Below, piece after piece: positions 1-5,860 of a stretch of DNA of 6,312 nt. The DNA is from an uncultured Candidatus Udaeobacter sp. (lineage in GTDB: Bacteria; Verrucomicrobiota; Verrucomicrobiia; Chthoniobacterales; UBA10450): NCBI GenBank assembly GCA_955652245.1, contig CATPAV010000070.1, positions 1 through 6,312 on the forward strand. The letters are read 5' to 3'. Both the position numbers and the translations under genes were made by a program. Each line of letters opens with the position of its first letter. Positions within the stretch are counted from its first letter, which is position 1. Under the pieces are notes generated by a model, which worked only from the letters and a program-made list of their open reading frames with translations, ran no database searches and was not told the origin of the DNA.

Positions 1-1273
1 ACGTGTAGCTGTTCGTCGTCCAGGAACCGTTAACCCGTGAACCTAGCGTAACATAGATCGTGCGCCCATCCGTCGGGATATTGTTTACGGTTTTCGAGAG
101 CACCGTTTCTATTCCGGAGTTGTAAACATCGGCGCTATGTGGCGAGCTACCCACGAAGTGGAAATAGGCGGTTGCGTTGCCCGCGCTCCAGCTAAAAGTC
201 ACGCTTGAAGAACTAAAGGTCGATCCCGGCGGTGGGCTCAACATCACCGCAGCACCGGTAATGGGCGTGGGTGTAGGTGTAGGTGTAACAGTTGGCGTCG
301 GGGTTCCCGTCGGTGTGGGCGTTGGAGTAGGAGTCGGCGAACCACTTGCGAAATCGTAGCCGATTACATCCATCACGCGGAGGTCGACGGGTGTCAGGTC
401 GTTCTCCACGCTGGAATTGGAGAAAGCGTTGAAACAGTCATCGGTCCCGTCAGCCCAGTCCTGCAAATCGCCGCCGTTCGCGGCTGCGTCATTAAATCCC
501 TTGAGGAGCGTCGTCCCGTTATCAATCGAAAAAAATCTGCCCGCACCGTCATTCAAACCCCGCACGCCCGCCCCAGTATAGTGGAACAAATCCATCAGCA
601 TATAGTCTGGGCTTCCGGTGAGCCTTTCCCCCATCAATGGAATGCGGCCCATGATTTCTGAGAATTCATGCATCGCCACGCCAATGAAGTCGAATTTCCC
701 GGAGACGGCGCGGTTGGCCGGATCATAGGTGTAGCTGAATCCGCCGCCGAAGGTGAAGGTTCCATCAATTGTAAAGTCGTCGGCACGGAGCCGCAACGCC
801 TTTGCCTCCGCCGTGGTCAAGAGATACATGTGCGCTGAGCCGATCGGATCCGTCGATGGCAACGAGCCGCCCGCGGAAAGAACCGTCGCATCATCCGCTG
901 TGGTTGAGTCGGCGGAGACCGCGCCTCGAAGCGCAGTATAACTGGAAACGGACACCAAGAAGCTGTCGCTGCTGCCGAGCGTCATCCTTCCCGACACGGC
1001 CGTTACCTTGATGTTGACGTTGACGCTGTCAGTAAAATTGTTAGTGAACTGCGAAGCTGCATAAGAGGCTGCCGCTTTCATGTTGACGATGTCTGCTGCG
1101 CTCAAACCGGCGGCGGTGAAGGTTGAGTCTGGATCGTATGTCAGATTGATCGTCAACGCGACGGCTGGTCCGCTCACCGCGATAGCCAGTGCAACGATCA
1201 CAGACCGCATTGTTCGCGCTGGACCTCTATCCGCGAAAATCAGCTCTGACATCTGGCGGCGGAGTTTTTTCAT
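1..1273 (-). CDS. Secreted NF038122-like zinc metalloprotease, 3' end cut by window edge
   Basis: The frame is open from the ATG at 1273 to base 1, giving 424 residues with no stop; the C-terminus lies outside the window. Residues 1-39 look like a Sec signal peptide with a long basic n-region, a hydrophobic core (VIVALAIAV) and a likely cut after AVA39. An alternative start at Met22 would give a more ordinary 18-residue signal. The putative zinc site is HEFSEIMGR at 202-210, an HExxE form. Around it lie further family-like motifs: MDLFHY (227-232), FFSIDNG (247-253), GGDLQDW (267-273) and VMDVIGYDF (300-308). From memory these match the NF038122 family metalloproteases. A Pro-Thr linker (313-337) leads to a beta-sandwich-like C-terminal domain with SPPPGSTF, FSWSAG and a PTDGRTIYV segment, seen in many secreted verrucomicrobial proteins. 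The predicted role is proteolysis outside the cytoplasm; the substrate is unknown. It starts 6 bases after the preceding gene, so it is probably co-transcribed and translationally coupled. No clear Shine-Dalgarno precedes the start. Confidence 0.85.
   Translation of the reverse strand, partial: MKKLRRQMSELIFADRGPARTMRSVIVALAIAVSGPAVALTINLTYDPDSTFTAAGLSAADIVNMKAAASYAASQFTNNFTDSVNVNIKVTAVSGRMTLGSSDSFLVSVSSYTALRGAVSADSTTADDATVLSAGGSLPSTDPIGSAHMYLLTTAEAKALRLRADDFTIDGTFTFGGGFSYTYDPANRAVSGKFDFIGVAMHEFSEIMGRIPLMGERLTGSPDYMLMDLFHYTGAGVRGLNDGAGRFFSIDNGTTLLKGFNDAAANGGDLQDWADGTDDCFNAFSNSSVENDLTPVDLRVMDVIGYDFASGSPTPTPTPTPTGTPTPTVTPTPTPTPITGAAVMLSPPPGSTFSSSSVTFSWSAGNATAYFHFVGSSPHSADVYNSGIETVLSKTVNNIPTDGRTIYVTLGSRVNGSWTTNSYT
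263..337 (-). repeat. Pro-Thr linker repeat inside the metalloprotease gene
   Basis: Twenty-five codons read on the minus strand alternate Pro and Thr, interrupted by one Gly and one Val. On the plus strand this appears as a GT/GG-rich degenerate hexamer repeat. The Pro and Thr codons vary (CCT, CCA, CCG, CCC; ACT, ACG, ACA, ACC), so it is an old, selected coding repeat and not a fresh microsatellite. It separates the catalytic domain from the C-terminal domain and is the kind of extended linker common in secreted multidomain enzymes. Confidence 0.85.
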
Positions 1274-1279
1274 TGTCTA

Positions 1280-2008
1280 CTACGGCTTGATTTGAGACGT
1301 GACCGAAAGCTTTGCCGGTGCAATCGACTTCACGTCGCCGCGCGACGCGAGTGCTTCCAGCTGCGACAACGGAACCATGGCGCGGAATGTCGTGGCTGTT
1401 GGTGAGCCATTAACTACTACTCCTCCTGAAAGTGCGACTCGGTCCAACAATCCTTTCGACACCGACGCGTCTACATCCACGAGCACGCGGTCGCCATCTT
1501 TAATCGGAATGTCCGGCTCAAGCGACGTCGCCTTGTCGAACGGCGGTTGTCCCCGGCTTTTCTTTAAGGCCAGGACGATTTGACCGTCGAGTTTCCCTGC
1601 GGCGGCTACCGGTATGAATTGATCACCTGTTGTCCAGAGCAGGACAAGATCGTTGCCGTTGCCGCCGTGGTAATTGGCGACGAAATAGTGAGTCAACCCT
1701 CCGTAAGTCAGGGCAATCGTTTGTCCCTGGCCCAGATTGCTGAAGGTTCCTCGAATGATCCCAGCTCCCGTGTTTTGCACGACCATCAGCTGCGTGCCCG
1801 GTGCCGGCGCAAAGTTCAGCGTGATGTTCACTTTTTTTCCCATCGCGGTGAAGCCGTTGGAGCTCACGGGCACTTCTGCGCCACTGATGTAGGTAACGTT
1901 GATGTCGCCTGCGAACAGATGAGGCGTCGAGAGAGCGAGCATCGCGACCGCGGCGGCGACACGACCAGGAAGTTGAAAGTGCGGGAAGCCTTTAAGCTTT
2001 GGTTTCAT
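1280..2008 (-). CDS. Secreted beta-module protein with subtilase-prodomain-like C-terminus
   Basis: This 242-residue protein starts at the ATG at 2008; an in-frame TAA lies two codons upstream, so no longer version is possible. Residues 1-33 form a signal peptide (basic start, hydrophobic VAAAVAMLAL, likely cut after LFA33). Residues 57-125 form a beta-rich module with VVQNTGAGII, LTYGG and a closing YHGGNGNDLVLLW, which I recognise from large secreted verrucomicrobial proteins, where it usually sits near calx-beta or autotransporter-like repeats. Residues 172-232 (DRVLVDVDASVS, GGVVVNGSP, MVPLSQLEALASRGDVKSIAPA) resemble the I9-like propeptide region that precedes the catalytic domain of S8 peptidases. 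The peptidase domain itself is absent, and the protein ends ten residues after SIAPA. It may be a free-standing inhibitor or chaperone domain, or a remnant of a once longer subtilase. The metalloprotease gene follows after 6 bases. The family reading comes from memory of motifs, not a search. Confidence 0.8.
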   Translation of the reverse strand: MKPKLKGFPHFQLPGRVAAAVAMLALSTPHLFAGDINVTYISGAEVPVSSNGFTAMGKKVNITLNFAPAPGTQLMVVQNTGAGIIRGTFSNLGQGQTIALTYGGLTHYFVANYHGGNGNDLVLLWTTGDQFIPVAAAGKLDGQIVLALKKSRGQPPFDKATSLEPDIPIKDGDRVLVDVDASVSKGLLDRVALSGGVVVNGSPTATTFRAMVPLSQLEALASRGDVKSIAPAKLSVTSQIKP

Positions 2009-2253
2009 GTCTTATGTTCGTGCGTCTTGGGTTCGCTCTCCACCAATTTCGTGGTTCGCCTTCCTTGCGCTTGCAATGCGCGAGCGTGGGATTAAAAGGA
2101 GCACGAAGCCTGCCGAAAATTCAGGTTAGAAAGAGATCACGGAATGGCTTACGCGTAGGTCAAATTCTTAGACCATGATCGTTACAGGATTTTCGGCCAT
2201 AAGCGATTAACCTCGCGGCAATGAGAATTGCGCGCGCTCGCGAAGGTCGCTGC

Positions 2254-2282
2254 TTGCCGACCAGTAAACGGGCAGTTATTCT
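2254..2282 (+). promoter_or_regulatory. Possible sigma70-type promoter for tRNA-Glu
   Basis: A TTGCCG hexamer (2254-2259, 4 of 6 matches to the -35 consensus) is separated by exactly 17 bases from TATTCT (2277-2282, 4 of 6 matches to the -10). The -10 ends 20 bases before the tRNA 5' end, which would leave a short leader for RNase P removal. Position and spacing support it; the hexamers alone are weak. The rest of 2009-2253, between the divergent secretion operon and this site, shows no gene. It presumably also contains the unrecognised promoter of the minus-strand operon. Confidence 0.45.
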
Positions 2283-2302
2283 AAACGCGCCCCTTTTTGC
2301 AT

Positions 2303-2377
2303 GGCGCGTTCGTCTAGTGGTTAGGACACGGCCCTCTCAAGGCCGGTGCACGGGTTCGACTCCCGTACGCGCTGCCA
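2303..2377 (+). tRNA. tRNA-Glu (anticodon CUC)
   Basis: A complete cloverleaf of 75 bases is present with an encoded CCA (2375-2377). The acceptor arm pairs GGCGCGT (2303-2309) with ACGCGCT, including a terminal G1-U72 wobble, followed by discriminator G at 2374. The D arm carries TCTAGTGGTTAGGA. The anticodon stem CGGCC/GGCCG closes a CTCTCAA loop, so the anticodon is CTC, which reads GAG (Glu). The T arm pairs ACGGG with CCCGT around TTCGACT. The tRNA decodes glutamate codons and may also feed tetrapyrrole synthesis through glutamyl-tRNA, if this isoacceptor is used. An integrase gene lies just downstream, so its 3' part is the likely attachment site of an integrated element; the intact sequence is what is expected at the left junction. 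Confidence 0.96.
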
Positions 2378-2382
2378 TTACA

Positions 2383-2406
2383 CGTAACTTGCGCAATAAC
2401 GTTACG
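2383..2406. repeat. Inverted repeat just after tRNA-Glu
   Basis: CGTAAC (2383-2388) and GTTACG (2401-2406) are perfect inverted copies around a 12-base loop, which itself begins with the palindrome TTGCGCAA. It starts 6 bases after the tRNA CCA. It could be a weak transcription stop for the tRNA, although no long T-run follows (GGATTTAATTG), or a recombinase binding site at the element end. The sequence does not decide between these. Confidence 0.4.
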
Positions 2407-2479
2407 GATTTAATTGATATCCATCACTTTTACAGGCATTTACGATGACACTACGTTCTCAAAACGGATGTTAATTTGG

Positions 2480-2540
2480 GTCAAAAATTGACTGGTTTTT
2501 TCGCAAAAACCCGTACGCACCCGTACCGAAAACCCGTACC
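2480..2540. repeat. Hairpin pair and three ACCCGTAC direct repeats, possible att arm region
   Basis: Two hairpins sit almost back to back: GTCAA/TTGAC with an AAA loop (2480-2492) and GGTTTTT/AAAAACC with a TCGC loop (2494-2511). The second runs directly into three copies of ACCCGTAC starting at 2509, 2519 and 2532. The first copy extends to CCCGTACGC, a 9-base match to the T-stem/acceptor of the tRNA (2362-2370). Clusters of short direct repeats between a tRNA attachment site and the integrase gene are typical arm-type sites for integrase or excisionase, which is the suggested role. The rest of 2407-2642 shows no gene. Confidence 0.5.
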
Positions 2541-2642
2541 CAGATCATGAGATGTCAAGTGGAACACAATATGGCTGTTTTGCGACCATAATCCAGATTT
2601 CAAGGAGCAAGCCGCCGCGCGACCTTCCTGGTTCGCTAGAGA

Positions 2643-3710
2643 TTAGCCTTTGCTACGAACCCTTGGACAGATTGAAAACCATGCTGCCGCATCTTTTTCA
2701 TCGGCCAGCTCGCGATAGTTTCTCATTAGTTTTTGTGGGCTATTACCCATTTCAAGAGCAACGCGAGCGGCGTCGGCCGTGGCGGCGAGCCGATAGGTCG
2801 CATAGCTATGCCGCATCGCATTGTTGGGCCAATTGACCTGACAACCTTTGGCAAAAGCAATGGCACGATCCGCATCGCGCCTTGTTTTGAATAACAGGCC
2901 TGTGGCGGCCTGATAGGGAGCTAACCAAAGCATCAAATTCGGGAGAATTGGGACCAGGCGCCGAGTGGCGGTTTTGGCCTTGTCCGCCGCAACAGTTATG
3001 AATCTTCGCTCGAAATTCACCTCGCCCCACTCCAGACGCAAAATCTCGCTGGAACGCATTCCAGTGAAAGCGCCAAGGGCGAGAAATAACCTGACGCGCT
3101 CGGGAGCCTCGTTTAGGACGCTGGCAAGTTTCTCCGGTTTTAGAATCCCAATTTTTCCTCCGCTATCCTTGGCCATCGCAAGCTCGTCCGCTTCGGTTGC
3201 CTCGCCCTTTTGGAGATAGCCGTACTTTCTCGCGAAATGGAAAAGCGTTACAATTGATCCTCGAATATTGTTTCGGGAACGCGGCTGAATTGGTTGTGCC
3301 CTGAGCCAGTTCTCCATGTCAGCGACCGTAATGAAACCGATATTTGTGTCGAATGCAGCCACAAAGCGTGTGAGATGACTTCGGAGAGTTTGCAGATAAC
3401 GAGGACTTAAGCGATCAGCCTCCTTCGCTTTAAGTAGCTTCTCCAGGATTAGTCTAGTTTGTCGCGAACGTAGGTCGAGCTGTGGCTCAGTCTCAGATCT
3501 AAGCCCTGCAGACTCGATCTTCTCATAGGAAGGGAACCTCTTATCCGCATTTTCTTCAATGGCGCGCTCGAGCAGAATTTTAATTGCTCGTAAAAGATCA
3601 AGAGACTGCAACCTAGTCGGATCAACTGCTTCCGGCGGAGCTGCTCCTCTCATCAAGGTGTCCATTCTTGACTGGTTTCTAACGGAAAAGGTTGTCTTTG
3701 TTTCGCTCAT
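2643..3710 (-). CDS. Tyrosine recombinase (phage/island-type integrase)
   Basis: This is a site-specific DNA recombinase of 355 residues, the usual size for the family. The ATG at 3710 is chosen because AGGAG (3719-3723) precedes it by 8 bases; a GTG at 3743 would add 11 residues but has no such site. The N-terminal half, up to about residue 165, contains a SAM-like core-binding domain (RYLQTLRSHLTRF... and RNNIRGSIVTLFHFARKYGYL). The C-terminal catalytic domain shows Arg219 in GAFTGMRSSEILRLEW, Lys244 or Lys246 in ADKAKT, Arg300-His301 in NNAMRHSYATY, and nucleophile Tyr332 in NYREL. The usual first His of HxxR is Asn297, and the usual second His, in the LGHS box, is Asn323 (EMGNSPQKL). I recall both variants in verrucomicrobial integrases, so the enzyme is probably active. 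It points towards the adjacent tRNA-Glu, as expected for a tRNA-integrated element. No transposition or conjugation genes are visible nearby. Confidence 0.93.
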   Translation of the reverse strand: MSETKTTFSVRNQSRMDTLMRGAAPPEAVDPTRLQSLDLLRAIKILLERAIEENADKRFPSYEKIESAGLRSETEPQLDLRSRQTRLILEKLLKAKEADRLSPRYLQTLRSHLTRFVAAFDTNIGFITVADMENWLRAQPIQPRSRNNIRGSIVTLFHFARKYGYLQKGEATEADELAMAKDSGGKIGILKPEKLASVLNEAPERVRLFLALGAFTGMRSSEILRLEWGEVNFERRFITVAADKAKTATRRLVPILPNLMLWLAPYQAATGLLFKTRRDADRAIAFAKGCQVNWPNNAMRHSYATYRLAATADAARVALEMGNSPQKLMRNYRELADEKDAAAWFSICPRVRSKG

Positions 3711-3718
3711 CGCTGTTA

Positions 3719-3723
3719 CTCCT
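3719..3723 (-). promoter_or_regulatory. Ribosome binding site deciding the integrase start
   Basis: On the minus strand AGGAG ends 8 bases before the ATG at 3710. It is the clearest Shine-Dalgarno sequence I found in the window and favours ATG 3710 over the upstream GTG at 3743. Confidence 0.7.
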
Positions 3724-3992
3724 GTAAGTTTTCCGAATCGCACGACCCGGACCGGTTCCTCTGCGCCAGCTTGAAATCTTGACCGTAAATTTCCACCAAG
3801 GAAGAACTCTCGCGCGCCGAAATAGGTAGGCCTTTGGCGGCTGCCAAGGTTGTGCTTACTAGGGTTTAAGTATTCAACGGGTAATTAGCCAACAACCGCC
3901 CAGTACGGCTCGACGCGATTGCCCGAGATACTGACCAAAACCGCGCGTGATTTTTCGGTGGCCCATCATATTGGACTATCCCCGTCCTAGTC

Positions 3993-4023
3993 AAGGAAAA
4001 TAAAGTTGTCGCGATTCGCGCGA
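3993..4023 (-). terminator. Weak candidate intrinsic terminator of the unknown gene pair
   Basis: Read on the minus strand about 50 bases after the stop at 4075, TCGCG and CGCGA (4019-4023 and 4009-4013) form a 5-base-pair GC-rich stem around a CGAAT loop. A T-rich tract containing ACTTTATTTT follows. The stem is short and the T-run interrupted, so this is only a plausible terminator. Its orientation and position fit the end of the two-gene transcript. Confidence 0.35.
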
Positions 4024-4074
4024 AGTCTGCTGCCAAGTGGGGATTCCGATTATACGGGGCGAGTCGTAACAGAA

Positions 4075-4935
4075 CTACGCGACGTTCGGTTCGCGTCTCG
4101 GTTTGCCGAAAAACAGCGGATTAAACTCTGGAAGAAACAGATGCTGAAATAGTGGGGCTAAGTTCGATCCCGCGTACACATCCAGACTAGAATAACTGGA
4201 TTCCACAACATAGTTAGTCAGGTAGTGTTCCCGTTTGAGCCTATTCGGGATGATTATTCCAGGTAAAAGAGTTTCCAATTGGGTATCTTCAAAGTAAGCC
4301 CAATCGCCTTGAAACGCCGAAACCTGCTTTTCCACGATTAACACCAAGTAGCGTGCGCGGCCTTGCCCGTACTGATTCCAAAAGGAGCGAGCTTCCCGAG
4401 CAGCCTTAACATCGTCTAAATCAATTGGGGCACTAACGAGCTCTTGGTTAAACACAATTTGCGCGCAACTTTCCCAAGAGATGCCTGAAACTGTGGCCAG
4501 TGCGTCAAGCAGATGGTGAGGCTGTGAGTCCTGATGGCCAGAGCGCAGCTTCGCGAGTATTTCGTTAAGAGCGATGGGCTCAATCTTGAGTTCCATTGGA
4601 ACAAGCGGCGGAAAAACAACGCTGCGATTAAGTCGACTCAGCTTGCGAACTGGCCGGTGCGTCCGGGAGAGGCCGCCATCCACCTGGATCGGTCGCGGAA
4701 GAAACTGACAGTCCGAGCAATGGAGTGATGCTCGGCGGGCTGCTCGCCTGGCGGCGCGGCTTGCGTCGATTGGGCGACCGGTAAAAAGATCAATCGACTC
4801 CTCAGCCGTGAAAGCTTCCGGTTCGATGCGAAGTATCGTTTCTTCGATGAATTTGTGGCGCCGCCGAATTCGTCGATCTAAAGCATCCTGACGTTTGGGC
4901 CGCAAGACCTGGTTATTTCTTAGGGTCAAATCCAT
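4075..4935 (-). CDS. Unrecognised 286-residue protein with basic N-terminus
   Basis: I do not recognise this family. The first 30 residues are strongly basic (RPKRQ, RRIRRRHK), then comes an Arg/Ala-rich stretch (59-69) and a single CxxC (Cys73, Cys76 in LHCSDCQF). One CxxC alone is not enough to call a zinc finger. The C-terminal part (about 115-280) looks like an ordinary folded mixed domain with hydrophobic strands (RYLVLIVEK, LLPGIIIP) and aromatic-rich segments (LFQHLFLPEFNPLFF). There is no signal peptide or membrane span, so it is probably cytoplasmic and may bind nucleic acid through its basic end. It overlaps the preceding gene by 23 bases in another frame, which implies co-transcription and translational coupling. 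No good Shine-Dalgarno is seen at ATG 4935; an internal ATG at 4596 (Met114) is a weaker alternative. Being behind an integrase suggests element cargo or element maintenance. Confidence 0.7.
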   Translation of the reverse strand: MDLTLRNNQVLRPKRQDALDRRIRRRHKFIEETILRIEPEAFTAEESIDLFTGRPIDASRAARRAARRASLHCSDCQFLPRPIQVDGGLSRTHRPVRKLSRLNRSVVFPPLVPMELKIEPIALNEILAKLRSGHQDSQPHHLLDALATVSGISWESCAQIVFNQELVSAPIDLDDVKAAREARSFWNQYGQGRARYLVLIVEKQVSAFQGDWAYFEDTQLETLLPGIIIPNRLKREHYLTNYVVESSYSSLDVYAGSNLAPLFQHLFLPEFNPLFFGKPRREPNVA

Positions 4936-5860
4936 TTTCGGTATTGCCTACGTCAGATTTTTCCATGTCGTCGGATCGCGCGGGCGCTTCGGCCCCTGCC
5001 CCATAGGTCTGTTTGCCCGCTGATCTCTTCAGAGCCCCCCTCAAGATTTCGAAAGCAGTCGAGAGCCGTCTGCGCTCAGCGGGCGTGAATTGTTCCACGC
5101 GCTCAAGAGATTCCAAATGGGACTTTTCCGTATCGGACAAATAAGGAACCATTTGCGGGTTTTTTACTTTTGACAGTGCAATGAGCCTCCCGGCATCGCT
5201 TTCGTCAGGCGGAATGTTAGCCGCTTCCCGATCGAGAATACCGTCCTTAACGCGCTGCAACAGCAAGCCAAGACAAACGTCGGTAATGCGCCCTTCGTCC
5301 TTCCGCCGCCGACGCAAAACGACCTCCTCCACACCTACCCGTCCCCGTTGGAATGCCACCTGCAACAACCGATGTCCATGCTTTCCATAGCAAATCTTCT
5401 GAAGGAAGAGCCGATCCTTGGCGTATGGGCGCACGTCAAAGAAAACTTGCTCAAAGGCTTTAATGTTATCGATCGAAGTGGAAAGTTCATCGGCAATCTC
5501 TTCGACCGAGTAATCGGCTACTACCATGGCTTCGATCGCGAGGGCGGCTTCTTGGCTCTTAAGCCCACAGCGCAGCGCCCAATCGAGCGCGGGTTTTCCC
5601 TCGAAGGGGATGCCGTAGTGAAATTGGAGGAGGTGCCGTACCATTTCATCCTGTTCACCGGTGTTCGGATCCAGAATGCGCTTGAGCTCTTCCGGGATTG
5701 GGCCGTTAGCTGCGCTCGGCTGTTTAAGTTGAGCTAGATAGGCGTCAGTTAGGAGCGGGCGCCAGTCGGGTCGGAAGTCGCGGCCTTCCGCAAGGCTGCG
5801 GAGAATGGGGAATTCACAGTTTATTTGTTTGAGGAACATAAAATCATGCGTTGTATTCAT
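4913..5860 (-). CDS. Unrecognised protein with helix-turn-helix-like segment
   Basis: This protein has 315 residues. The ATG at 5860 is the first possible ATG, because an in-frame TGA lies four codons upstream. The sequence just before it (TTCCTTC) is pyrimidine-rich, so no Shine-Dalgarno is present. Residues about 105-145 (AALAIEAMVVADYSVEEI, then ADELSTSIDNIKAFEQ) read as a helix-turn-helix of the sigma-region-4 or MarR-like sort, followed by VFFDVRPYAKDR. A similar FFDVR phrase after a helix-turn-helix occurs, from memory, in uncharacterised phage- and island-borne proteins of Verrucomicrobiota and Planctomycetota. A basic patch VLRRRRK (181-187) follows, and the last 40 residues look disordered and charged. 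There is no signal peptide or membrane span. It is probably a DNA-binding cytoplasmic protein, perhaps an element regulator or a packaging- or replication-type protein. It is the first gene of a two-gene unit with the overlapping 286-residue protein. Confidence 0.75.
   Translation of the reverse strand: MNTTHDFMFLKQINCEFPILRSLAEGRDFRPDWRPLLTDAYLAQLKQPSAANGPIPEELKRILDPNTGEQDEMVRHLLQFHYGIPFEGKPALDWALRCGLKSQEAALAIEAMVVADYSVEEIADELSTSIDNIKAFEQVFFDVRPYAKDRLFLQKICYGKHGHRLLQVAFQRGRVGVEEVVLRRRRKDEGRITDVCLGLLLQRVKDGILDREAANIPPDESDAGRLIALSKVKNPQMVPYLSDTEKSHLESLERVEQFTPAERRRLSTAFEILRGALKRSAGKQTYGAGAEAPARSDDMEKSDVGNTENGFDPKK

Larger units (their letters stand above)
3711..4074. other. Gene-free interval between integrase and unknown gene pair
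   Basis: No convincing gene lies here. It contains the integrase leader and an imperfect inverted repeat at 3831-3849 (TTGGC/GCCAA around GGCT, extended by CC and GG with one bulged base). The downstream flank of the gene pair is also here, including a possible terminator. I could not pick a strong promoter for the integrase. On the minus strand a weak TTGGCT followed 17 bases later by TTAAAC can be read around 3860-3890, but it is not reliable. Confidence 0.5.

Noticed and set aside
263..337. GT/GG-rich plus-strand repeat as a CRISPR or regulatory tandem repeat
   Set aside because: In the minus-strand frame it is an ordinary Pro-Thr protein linker with varied synonymous codons.
1299..2095. 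Plus-strand open frames opposite the 242-residue secreted protein
   Set aside because: They are antisense to a gene with a clear signal peptide and recognisable beta module; their products look random.
2221..2448. 75-codon open frame on the plus strand
   Set aside because: It runs straight through the tRNA-Glu gene, and its product has no recognisable features.
2494..2511. GGTTTTT/AAAAACC hairpin as the integrase terminator
   Set aside because: The stem is AT-rich, more than 130 bases beyond the integrase stop, and no T-run follows on the minus strand; a role with the adjacent repeats is more likely.
5348..5737. 129-codon plus-strand frame opposite the helix-turn-helix-like gene
   Set aside because: It lies wholly inside a longer minus-strand gene, lacks recognisable motifs, and is explained as an antisense shadow.
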